DNA of 56,351 bases. Source: Desulfovibrio sp. Its GTDB lineage: Bacteria > Desulfobacterota > Desulfovibrionia > Desulfovibrionales > Desulfovibrionaceae. The position numbers and the translations under genes are program-made. The notes under the pieces are model-generated. The model searched no databases. It was not told the origin of the DNA and saw only the letters and a list, made by a program, of their open reading frames with translations. This document shows, piece after piece, positions 49,591 through 56,351 of this stretch (position 1 is the stretch's first letter; every line of letters begins with the position of its first letter). The DNA is taken from positions 1 to 56,351 of the forward strand of contig JAITRF010000150.1 in assembly GCA_031288535.1 (NCBI GenBank), written 5' to 3'.

Positions 49591-49620
49591 ATGCGTCAAA
49601 AATTTCTTTATGGTTTGAAA
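49591..49620 (-). promoter_or_regulatory. Inverted copy of the recurrent initiation motif
   Basis: On the minus strand it reads TTTCAAACCATAAAGAAATT then TTTGACGCAT. No gene follows it in that direction; it runs into the type-2 element. It is probably a displaced or relic copy. Confidence 0.5.
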
Positions 49621-49771
49621 CCGCTCCCTTCAGGGAGATTTCCGTTTGATGCAAGGGAATGCCTTGCATACTGTTCCGATAATCTCTTCCTTCAGGAAGG
49701 GACAACCCACCCGGCTCCCATCCGCCGGAGCGAAAATCATCCGGCGCATGGAGCCGGCTGGGGATTGAAAC

Positions 49772-51619
49772 ATGGGCATCATTCACCAGATCGGCGGCAA
49801 CCGCCTTTTTACTTTGCAGGACAGGGAAAAACCCCAACTCTACCGCGAGCTGTTCCCGTATACCAGCATCTGCCGCACCTCCTTCGACGAGGTGTTGCTG
49901 GCGCCCAACCCGGGCGACAGGATGCATGTCACCGACACCACCTTCCGCGACGGACAGCAGGCCCGCACACCGTACACGGTCAGGCAGATCGCCCGCATGT
50001 TCGATTTCCTGCACCGTCTGGGCGGCAAAACCGGGCTGATCAGCTCCTCGGAGTTTTTCATCTATTCCGCCAAGGACCGCAAAGCCGTGGAGGCCTGTCG
50101 CTCGCGCGGCTACCGTTTCCCCCAGATCACCGCCTGGATACGCGCCGACAAGGAAGACCTCAAGCTGGTGCGGGACATGGAGTTTGCCGAAACCGGCATG
50201 CTGACCAGCGTTTCCGACTACCACATTTTTCTGAAGCTGAACAAAACCCGCCGGCAGGCCATGGACATGTACACGGGACTGGTGGAGCAAGCCCTGGACT
50301 GGGGCATAATTCCGCGCTGCCATTTCGAGGATGTGACCAGAGCGGACGTTTACGGCTTTTGTCTTCCCCTGGCCCAGAAACTCATGGAACTTTCAGGCCA
50401 GAGCGGCATGCCGGTCAAAATCCGCCTCTGCGACACCATGGGTTACGGGGTTCCCTGGCCGGGCGCGGCCCTGCCCCGTTCCGTGCAGCGCATAGTGAGG
50501 GCCTTCATAGACGAGGCCGGAGTGCCGGGCGAGTATCTGGAATGGCACGGGCACAACGATTTTCACAAGGTGCTGGTCAACGGCGTTACGGCCTGGCTCT
50601 ACGGCTGCGGCGCGGTGAACGGCACGCTTTTCGGCTTTGGCGAGCGCACGGGGAACACCCCCCTGGAAGCCCTGCTCATTGAGTACATCTCGCTCACAGG
50701 CGACGACGCGGCCGCGGACACGACCGTTCTGAGCGATGTCGCGGAATTTTTCGAGAAAGAGCTGCACTACCGTATTCCCCACAACTATCCTTTTGTCGGC
50801 CGCGACTTCAACGCCACCAGTGCCGGCGTTCATGCCGACGGCCTGACCAAAAACGAGGAAATTTACAATATCTTCGACACGCGGCAACTGCTGAACAGGC
50901 CGGTCCCGATCACCCTCACGGACAAAACCGGGCGCGCCGGCGTGGCGTACTGGATCAACACCAACCTGCGGCTTCCCGAAGGCCGGCACATCTCCAAAAA
51001 ACACCCGGTCGTGGGGCAGATATACGACGCCGTCACGGCAGCTTACGAAGGCGGACGCACGACCAGCTTCTCGCATGAGGAGATAGAGGCGCTGGTGCAG
51101 CGCTATATGCCGGAACTCTTCGTCACCGAATTCGATCACGTGAAACAGACGGCCGGGGAACTCGCCGCCCGTCTCATCCAGCGTCTGGCGCGCAACAAGG
51201 AGCTTACCGGCTTCGGCGAAGACGCCCTGGCCCGCCTCTACGCCTTTGCCGCCGAGTACCCGTTCATCCAGTACCTCTATCTTACGGACGACAAAGGCAC
51301 CCTGAAATGCGCAGCAATCACCGACCCCAACTACAGGGAACGTTACGAAGTCCTGCCTGTGGGTTATGACTTTTCCGGGCGCGAGTGGTTCACGACGCCC
51401 ATGCAAACCGGCGACCTCCATATCATGGACCTCTACCAGTCCATGATCACGGGCAAACTGGTGATTACCGTCTCCTGCGCGGTCACGGACGAACAGGACC
51501 GGATCGTGGGCGTACTCGGCGTGGATATACAGCTTGAGCAACTGCTGAAGCGCGCCCCGTCCCTGCAACAGGAAGTCGCCCCCCGCGACGAGACCGACGC
51601 CGAAAACGGCGTGGAATAA
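49772..51619 (+). CDS. Re-citrate-synthase-like DRE-TIM enzyme fused to a Cache-like sensor domain
   Basis: A 615-residue cytosolic protein. Residues ~48-400 form an HMGL/DRE-TIM barrel: VTDTTFRDGQQAR at 53-65, SSEFFIYSAKDR, ETGMLTSVSDYHIF, RCHFEDVTRADVYGF and the metal-binding HGHND (His258, His260). These follow the Re-citrate synthase pattern (homocitrate/isopropylmalate synthase relatives) known from clostridia and Desulfovibrio. Residues ~485-598 form a Cache/PDC-like sensor: QYLYLTDDKG, VGYDFSGREWFTTP, KLVITVSCAVTDEQDRIVGVLGVDI. There is no membrane segment, so the sensor would be intracellular. The isocitrate dehydrogenase and aconitase genes follow. Confidence 0.82.
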   Translation: MGIIHQIGGNRLFTLQDREKPQLYRELFPYTSICRTSFDEVLLAPNPGDRMHVTDTTFRDGQQARTPYTVRQIARMFDFLHRLGGKTGLISSSEFFIYSAKDRKAVEACRSRGYRFPQITAWIRADKEDLKLVRDMEFAETGMLTSVSDYHIFLKLNKTRRQAMDMYTGLVEQALDWGIIPRCHFEDVTRADVYGFCLPLAQKLMELSGQSGMPVKIRLCDTMGYGVPWPGAALPRSVQRIVRAFIDEAGVPGEYLEWHGHNDFHKVLVNGVTAWLYGCGAVNGTLFGFGERTGNTPLEALLIEYISLTGDDAAADTTVLSDVAEFFEKELHYRIPHNYPFVGRDFNATSAGVHADGLTKNEEIYNIFDTRQLLNRPVPITLTDKTGRAGVAYWINTNLRLPEGRHISKKHPVVGQIYDAVTAAYEGGRTTSFSHEEIEALVQRYMPELFVTEFDHVKQTAGELAARLIQRLARNKELTGFGEDALARLYAFAAEYPFIQYLYLTDDKGTLKCAAITDPNYRERYEVLPVGYDFSGREWFTTPMQTGDLHIMDLYQSMITGKLVITVSCAVTDEQDRIVGVLGVDIQLEQLLKRAPSLQQEVAPRDETDAENGVE

Positions 51620-51662
51620 AAGGAAGCGCTCATTTATCCCTTGAGTTGGCTTTGCCTCCTCT

Positions 51663-51770
51663 GAAATGCCTGCTTGACGGCGAGCGAAGCTCGCCTGCAA
51701 GCATTGCGCGGCAAGGATTTACAAGCAAATCCTTGCCGCGCGGTCCAACTTTTCAAAGTTGAATTGCTCC
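51663..51770 (-). repeat. Type-1 modular hairpin repeat, inverted copy
   Basis: ATGCCTGCTTGACGGCGAGC and GCTCGCCTGCAAGCAT (module C), GGCAAGGATTTACAAGCAAA and TCCTTGCC (module B), and CGGTCCAACTTTTCAAAGTTG (module A). It lies 43 bases before the isocitrate dehydrogenase start. Confidence 0.8.
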
Positions 51771-51813
51771 AACTTTGGCTCCGTCCGGGGAACTCCGGGA
51801 AAAGGCGCTCGGC

Positions 51814-52953
51814 ATGCGTAAAACGGTATACTGGATTGAAGGCGACGGGGTCGGCCCGGAAATCTGGCGGGCGGCGCGCCCGGTCATTGACGCCGCCCTG
51901 CGCCTGGAATCCGGACTGACTCTGGACTGGACGGAACTGCCCGCCGGGGAAAAGGCGCTGGCCGAAACGGGAAGCCCTCTGCCCGAGGAGACGTTGCGCG
52001 CCTTGTCCCAAGCCGACGTCGCCATGAAAGGTCCGCTGGGCACGCCTGTGGGCGCGGGCATCCGCAGTCTGAACGTGGCCTTGCGACAGGCGCTCGATCT
52101 CTATGCCTGCATCAGGCCGATACGGTATTTCCGGGGGGTGGAAAGCCCGGTCCGGCATCCCGAGCGGGTGGACATGGTCGTCTTCCGCGAGAATACGGAA
52201 GACGTTTACGCCGGTATAGAGTACGCGGCAGGCAGCCCCGAGGCCCGCAAGCTGATCGCCTTTCTGCGCGAGGAACTCGGCGCGGCGTCCCTGCGCGGCG
52301 ACGAGGCCGCGGGCGTCAAGCCGATGTCGGAATACGCCTGCGCGCGGCTGGTGCGCCGCGCCCTGCTCCATGCCCTGAAGCACGGATTGGAGAGTCTCAC
52401 CCTGGTGCACAAAGGCAATATCATGAAGTATACCGAAGGGGCCTTTTGCCGCTGGGGCTATGAACTCGCGGCGCGCGAGTTCGCCGGACAAACCTGCACG
52501 GAAGGCAGTCCCGAACCCGGCAAGTTGATGATCAGGGACCGCATAGCCGACGCCATGTTCCAGGAAGTGCTCCTGCATCCGGAACGGCACCGGGTGCTGG
52601 CCGCGACCAACCTGAACGGCGACTATCTTTCCGACGCTCTGGCCGCGCAGGTCGGCGGCCTGGGCCTCGCCCCCGGCGTCAACATGTCCGACAGTCTGGC
52701 TTTTTTTGAGGCGACGCACGGCACTGCCCCGGACATCGCGGGCCGGGACAGGGCCAATCCGGGCAGTCTGATGCTCTGCGGCGCAATGATGCTTGATCAT
52801 CTCGGCGCGCCCGGCGCGGCCGGACGCATTCGCGCCGCCCTGGAAAAAAGCATTGCCGCCGGAACCGTGACCGAGGACCTCGCGGCGCAGGTCCCCGGCG
52901 CGAAACCGACAGGCTGCGCCGCCTTCGGAGATATCGTCGGAGCCAACCTGTGA
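51814..52953 (+). CDS. icd: Isocitrate dehydrogenase, predicted NAD-dependent
   Basis: A 379-residue enzyme converting isocitrate to 2-oxoglutarate. Substrate motif RSLNVALRQALDLYACIRP has Ser85; catalytic Tyr is in VYAGIEY, Lys200 in VHKGNIMKYTEG and metal Asp in NLNGDYLSD. In the coenzyme pocket THGTAPDIAG, Asp307-Ile308 replace the Lys-Tyr pair of E. coli NADP-IDH, a classical NAD signature. The ATG at 51814 follows AAAGG. The next gene overlaps (GTGA), so it is coupled to aconitase. Confidence 0.92.
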   Translation: MRKTVYWIEGDGVGPEIWRAARPVIDAALRLESGLTLDWTELPAGEKALAETGSPLPEETLRALSQADVAMKGPLGTPVGAGIRSLNVALRQALDLYACIRPIRYFRGVESPVRHPERVDMVVFRENTEDVYAGIEYAAGSPEARKLIAFLREELGAASLRGDEAAGVKPMSEYACARLVRRALLHALKHGLESLTLVHKGNIMKYTEGAFCRWGYELAAREFAGQTCTEGSPEPGKLMIRDRIADAMFQEVLLHPERHRVLAATNLNGDYLSDALAAQVGGLGLAPGVNMSDSLAFFEATHGTAPDIAGRDRANPGSLMLCGAMMLDHLGAPGAAGRIRAALEKSIAAGTVTEDLAAQVPGAKPTGCAAFGDIVGANL

Positions 52954-55295
52954 TCCGGCTCCTTGACGAACCTGTGCTGCTGCACAAGGGCGAAATCCTG
53001 AACGCGGACGAGGCCGGCGCACGGGGTCTGGATATGGAGGCCGCCCGGAAGGAGACTATGGCCTGCCGCATCCTGGCGGCTCACGACCTGGGCGGAGACG
53101 CGGACATGTTGCGCCTGCGTTTCGACGCCCTGGCTTCGCACGACATCACCTACACGGGCATCGTTCAGACGGCGCGGGCCGGAGGTCTGCGCGAATTTCC
53201 CCTCCCCTACGTGCTGACCAACTGCCATAACAGCCTGTGCGCCGTGGGCGGCACCGTCAACGAGGACGACCATGTTTTCGGGTTGTCCGCCGCGCGCAGG
53301 TACGGCGGCATTTTCGTGCCCGCCCACCTCGCGGTCATACACCAGTACGTCCGCGAAATGATGACCGTATGCGGCGGCATGATCCTGGGATCGGACAGTC
53401 ATACCCGTTACGGCGCGCTGGGCGTAATGGGCATGGGCGAGGGGGGGCCGGAACTGGTCAAGCAACTGCTCGGCAAAACCTGCGATATCCCCCCGCCGAG
53501 GGTCGTCGGCGTCCTGCTCGAGGGCGCGCCCGCGCCGGGGGTCGGCCCGCAGGACGTGGCGCTGGCGATTATCGGGGCGGTTTTCAAAAACGGATTTGTG
53601 AAAAACAGCGTCATGGAGTTCTTCGGGCCGGGGATTACGGGGCTTTCCGTGGAATACCGCTGCGGCATCGACGTCATGACCACGGAGACGGCCTGTCTTT
53701 CGTCCGTATGGGTCACGGACGACGCGGTGCGCGACTACCTCGCCCTGCACGGCAGGGCCGGGGATTTCGCGCCCCTTGCGCCGGGGGAAACCGCCGCGTA
53801 CGATGGGCTGATCCGGGCGGACCTCGGCGGCGTCGAGCCGATGATCGCCCTGCCCTTCCATCCGAGCAACGTCCGGACCATTGCCGAGGTGAACCGGCGC
53901 CCGCGCGAGGTTCTGCGTCTTGTCGAACAGGAAGCGGCGGAGTTGTTCGGCAGGGACGGTCTTGCGCTCAATCTCACCGGCAAAGTGCGCGACGGCCGGT
54001 TGTGGGCCGATCAGGGAATCATCGCGGGTTGCGCGGGAGGGTCTTTTGAAAACATCGTCGCGGCCGCCGCGATACTGGAGGGCAAAAGCGCGGGCGGTCC
54101 GGACTTCAATCTTGCCGTATACCCGGCGAGCGCGCCGCAGTCCCTGGCCCTGATGCGTTGCGGAGCCGCGGCGACGCTGACGGCCGCCGGGGCGGTGTTT
54201 AAAAGCGCCTTTTGCGGCCCCTGCTTCGGTGCGGGCGACACCCCGGCCGACGGCGCCCTGTCCCTGCGCCATACCACCCGCAATTTTCCGAACCGCGAGG
54301 GGTCCAGCCCGGCCGGCGGGCAACTCGCCGCCGTGGCCCTGATGGACGCCAGGTCCATAGCCGCCACGGCGGCTGCGGGCGGACGCCTGACCTCGGCCGC
54401 GGAACCGGATGTCCCCGCGTTGCGCGTCCGGCCCGATTACAGCTTCGACCCGCGTATCTACGCGCGCCGCGTCTACAACGGCTTCGGCGCGCCCGAGCCG
54501 GAGCGCGAACTTGTACTCGGCCCGAACATAACGGATTGGCCTCCCATGATCGCGCTGCCCGATCATCTTATCCTGCGCATGGCGGCCGTCATTACCGATC
54601 CGGTGACCACAACGGACGAACTGATCCCGTCCGGGGAAACCTCTTCCCTGCGTTCCAATCCGGTGAAACTGGCGGAGTTCGCCCTTTCCCGCAAGGACCC
54701 CGGCTATGTCGGCAGGGCGAAGGCTATGGCGGCTCTGGAACGGCTCCGGCGGGAAAATCCCTCCGACCCCTCCGTACTGGCTCTTCTCCGCGAACTGGGC
54801 GCGGCCTGCGGCGAGGCGGGCGACGTTCTTGTCCGGGGGGAAGCGGCGCGCCGCACCGGTTTTGGTTCCGCGCTGTTTGCCGTCAGGCCGGGAGACGGGT
54901 CGGCGCGCGAGCAGGCGGCGTCCTCGCAGAAAGTGTTGGGCGGATGGGCGAATCTGGCGGTGGAATACGCCACCAAACGCTACCGTTCCAACCTGATCAA
55001 CTGGGGGATGCTGCCTTTTGTCGTAAGCGCGGAGCAGGGCGGGCGACTGAAGGTCGGAGATTATCTGGTGCTGCCGGGCATCCGCGAGTCCGTCGGGCGG
55101 GGAGTGAGCGATATCACGGCCCTGCTTGTGCGCGAAGACGGGAAAACCCCGCGTGCGGAAAATCTTGCCTTGTCTCTGCAGTCTCTGACCGACGACGAGC
55201 GGAACGTCATTCTGGACGGTTGCCTGATCAATTTCTACAACAGACACGCTCCAAACGCTCATCCGGCGGGGAGTCCGTCATGTTTCAAACCATAA
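52950..55295 (+). CDS. Aconitase-family hydratase
   Basis: A 781-residue Fe-S hydratase from GTG 52950. It shows GSDSHTRYGALG near 148-158, cluster ligands Cys249 (TETACLSS), Cys422 and Cys425 (SAFCGPCFG), and C-terminal swivel-domain motifs such as ATKRYRSNLINWGMLP. The sequence is closer to the YbhJ-like hydratase branch than to standard AcnA or AcnB. With the neighbouring Re-citrate-synthase-like enzyme and IDH, it would complete citrate to isocitrate. The stop codon lies inside the initiation motif of the next gene. Confidence 0.87.
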   Translation: MIRLLDEPVLLHKGEILNADEAGARGLDMEAARKETMACRILAAHDLGGDADMLRLRFDALASHDITYTGIVQTARAGGLREFPLPYVLTNCHNSLCAVGGTVNEDDHVFGLSAARRYGGIFVPAHLAVIHQYVREMMTVCGGMILGSDSHTRYGALGVMGMGEGGPELVKQLLGKTCDIPPPRVVGVLLEGAPAPGVGPQDVALAIIGAVFKNGFVKNSVMEFFGPGITGLSVEYRCGIDVMTTETACLSSVWVTDDAVRDYLALHGRAGDFAPLAPGETAAYDGLIRADLGGVEPMIALPFHPSNVRTIAEVNRRPREVLRLVEQEAAELFGRDGLALNLTGKVRDGRLWADQGIIAGCAGGSFENIVAAAAILEGKSAGGPDFNLAVYPASAPQSLALMRCGAAATLTAAGAVFKSAFCGPCFGAGDTPADGALSLRHTTRNFPNREGSSPAGGQLAAVALMDARSIAATAAAGGRLTSAAEPDVPALRVRPDYSFDPRIYARRVYNGFGAPEPERELVLGPNITDWPPMIALPDHLILRMAAVITDPVTTTDELIPSGETSSLRSNPVKLAEFALSRKDPGYVGRAKAMAALERLRRENPSDPSVLALLRELGAACGEAGDVLVRGEAARRTGFGSALFAVRPGDGSAREQAASSQKVLGGWANLAVEYATKRYRSNLINWGMLPFVVSAEQGGRLKVGDYLVLPGIRESVGRGVSDITALLVREDGKTPRAENLALSLQSLTDDERNVILDGCLINFYNRHAPNAHPAGSPSCFKP

Positions 55296-55309
55296 AGGAA
55301 TTTTTGATG
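55283..55309 (+). promoter_or_regulatory. Recurrent translation-initiation motif (ATG version)
   Basis: TTTCAAAC then CATAAAGGAATTTTTGATG. AAGGA is seven bases from ATG 55307. The stop codon of the hydratase (TAA 55293-55295) is within the motif. Confidence 0.6.
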
Positions 55310-56332
55310 GGATTTTTGAAAACCGGCCTGTTCGCCCTGTTTTTCTTATGCCTGAGCGTACCTCTTGAGGTCCGGGCCGCCATGCGGGAAATACCCGTGC
55401 CGGATACCGTCAGCCGGGAAATGCAGGCCATGATCGGAGCGGGACCTTTCCCGTTCTGGAGCCTGCGCCCCAAAAATACCGAAGAATGGAAGGCGTTCGT
55501 CAGAAAATTCGCGGATGCGGGCAAGTCTGATTTGCCGAAGTTGCGGGAGCTGATGCGCGTCACTGTGGAACCGGGAAGCGTGGCGGGCGTTCCCGTGTTC
55601 ACCGTCGCGCCGCAAAGCATTCCTGGCGGGAATGCCGGGCGTGTTCTGCTGCACTTCCACGGCGGCGGCTACGTGCTGAATCCGGGGGAAGCCGGGACCG
55701 GGGAGGCTATCCTCATGGCCGGCATGGGCGGCTTCAGGGTGTTGTCCGTGGATTACAGGATGGCCCCGGATTTCCCTTATCCCTCGGCCATTGACGACGC
55801 GATTGCGGTTTACCGGGAACTCCTGAAAACCTTTCCCGCCGGAAAAATCGGCGTATTCGGCACATCCGCCGGAGGCGGCGTGACCCTTGCACTGGCCCTG
55901 AGAGCCAGGGCCGAAGGGCTTCCTCTCCCCGCGGCTCTGGCTCCCGGCACGCCCTGGACGGATTTGAGCAAGACCGGTGACAGCTATTTCGCCAATGCGG
56001 GAGTGGACAACATCCTGGTCAGCTACGACGGCTGGCTGGGCGAGGCGGCGAAACTTTACGCAGCCGGGCGCGACCTCAAAGACCCGCTGCTCTCTCCCGT
56101 ATACGGCGATGTGTCCGGATTCCCTCCGACCCTGCTGACGACGGGAACCCGCGACCTTTTCCTGAGCAACACCGTCCGCATGCACCTGAAACTGCGGCAA
56201 GCCGGTGTTGACGCCAGCCTGATCGTGTTTGAAGGCATGTCGCACGCGCAGTATTGCATGAACCCTGACGCGCCGGAAACGCGTTTTCATTTCGGCGAGG
56301 TGGCGAAATTTTTCAGTAAACATCTCCAATAG
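55307..56332 (+). CDS. Exported alpha/beta hydrolase (HSL / esterase family)
   Basis: 341 residues from ATG 55307 (start set by the initiation motif); an in-frame ATG at 55280 with GGGGAG would add nine residues. A signal peptide (FALFFLCLSVPLEVRA) predicts export. The hydrolase-3 fold shows HFHGGGYVLNPGE (oxyanion hole), GTSAGGG with Ser187, an Asp in TTGTRDLFLS near 283 and His in GMSHAQYC near 313, a complete catalytic triad. Likely a carboxylesterase or lipase; the substrate is unknown. It follows the hydratase gene by 11 bases after its stop. Confidence 0.9.
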   Translation: MGFLKTGLFALFFLCLSVPLEVRAAMREIPVPDTVSREMQAMIGAGPFPFWSLRPKNTEEWKAFVRKFADAGKSDLPKLRELMRVTVEPGSVAGVPVFTVAPQSIPGGNAGRVLLHFHGGGYVLNPGEAGTGEAILMAGMGGFRVLSVDYRMAPDFPYPSAIDDAIAVYRELLKTFPAGKIGVFGTSAGGGVTLALALRARAEGLPLPAALAPGTPWTDLSKTGDSYFANAGVDNILVSYDGWLGEAAKLYAAGRDLKDPLLSPVYGDVSGFPPTLLTTGTRDLFLSNTVRMHLKLRQAGVDASLIVFEGMSHAQYCMNPDAPETRFHFGEVAKFFSKHLQ

Positions 56333-56351
56333 AGGCGTAAATAAGCAGGCA

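Larger units (their letters stand above)
49291..49771. other. 481-bp intergenic region with type-2 repeat and inverted initiation motif
   Basis: No credible gene. It holds the full type-2 element (49330-49500) and an inverted copy of the initiation motif (49591-49620). Another 150 bases lead to the citrate-synthase-like gene without a recognised promoter. Confidence 0.55.

Noticed and set aside
51132..51147. Second parS site (TCGATCACGTGAAACA)
   Set aside because: Only 13 of 16 positions match, the left half is not palindromic, and it lies inside the citrate-synthase-like coding sequence; probably chance.
1..56351. tRNA or rRNA genes
   Set aside because: No cloverleaf-like segments or conserved rRNA stretches were noticed in any intergenic region on either strand.

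Overview
The window reads as a chromosomal segment of a GC-rich, anaerobic, sulfate-reducer-like deltaproteobacterium (Desulfovibrionaceae or a close relative). The best evidence is a 905-residue molybdenum aldehyde oxidoreductase whose eight Fe-S cysteines sit at the same positions as in Desulfovibrio gigas Mop. A maturation-type gene cluster of a kind known from Desulfovibrio surrounds it, and a Re-citrate-synthase-type enzyme, an isocitrate dehydrogenase and an aconitase-family hydratase lie together nearby. No rRNA, tRNA, CRISPR array or intact transposase was seen.

Layout. 1-6.6 kb: an edge-truncated Rpn/PDDEXK nuclease, a small conserved hypothetical, sensor kinase + rdgB, rimO and a DUF4143-type ATPase. 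6.6-11.6 kb: a branched-chain amino-acid ABC system (livJ-livHMGF) on the minus strand, with a strong stem-loop between livJ and livH. 11.7-14.7 kb: a PHP phosphoesterase preceded by a perfect 16-bp parS-like palindrome, a triheme cytochrome c peroxidase and a HAD phosphatase. 15.0-19.8 kb: a four-gene Hsp70 cassette (GrpE-like, J-like without HPD, Hsp70, and a 681-residue unknown). 20-24.3 kb: small coiled protein-ptsH-ptsI-smpB and yraN-rsmI. 25.2-29.7 kb: a NitT/TauT-type ABC transporter translationally coupled to cysK, then an exported SUMF1-fold protein. 30-31.4 kb: a GNAT acetyltransferase and an unknown membrane protein.

31.7-44.9 kb is the most striking block: methyltransferase, adenylate-forming ligase, MobA/MocA-like nucleotidyltransferase, histidine phosphatase, XdhC, molybdopterin-binding protein, Mop, a flavin/Fe-S 'dicluster' oxidoreductase with a CCG domain, a small CxxC...CxxC protein, a C_GCAxxG_C_C protein and a Cys-rich radical SAM protein. 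These look like a molybdenum hydroxylase plus dedicated assembly or redox machinery. Several family names are known to me only as DVU_155x-type families without an assigned reaction.

44.9-56.3 kb: a 42-bp tandem repeat array, a 996-residue protein with a PHP-like motif and a membrane domain, an alanine-glyoxylate-type aminotransferase, a Re-citrate-synthase-like enzyme fused to a Cache-like sensor domain, an isocitrate dehydrogenase with NAD-type specificity residues, an aconitase-family hydratase and an exported alpha/beta hydrolase. The three TCA-type genes would carry oxaloacetate plus acetyl-CoA to 2-oxoglutarate.

Intergenic space is unusually structured. A modular hairpin repeat family occurs at about 14 places, a second ~170-bp hairpin element at three places plus one stem-only copy, and a short translation-initiation motif (CATAAAGGAATTTTTGATG-like) recurs at gene starts. 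There is also one MITE-like element with 17-bp terminal inverted repeats and a 4-bp direct repeat. All functional statements come from reading motifs by eye; no database search was run.
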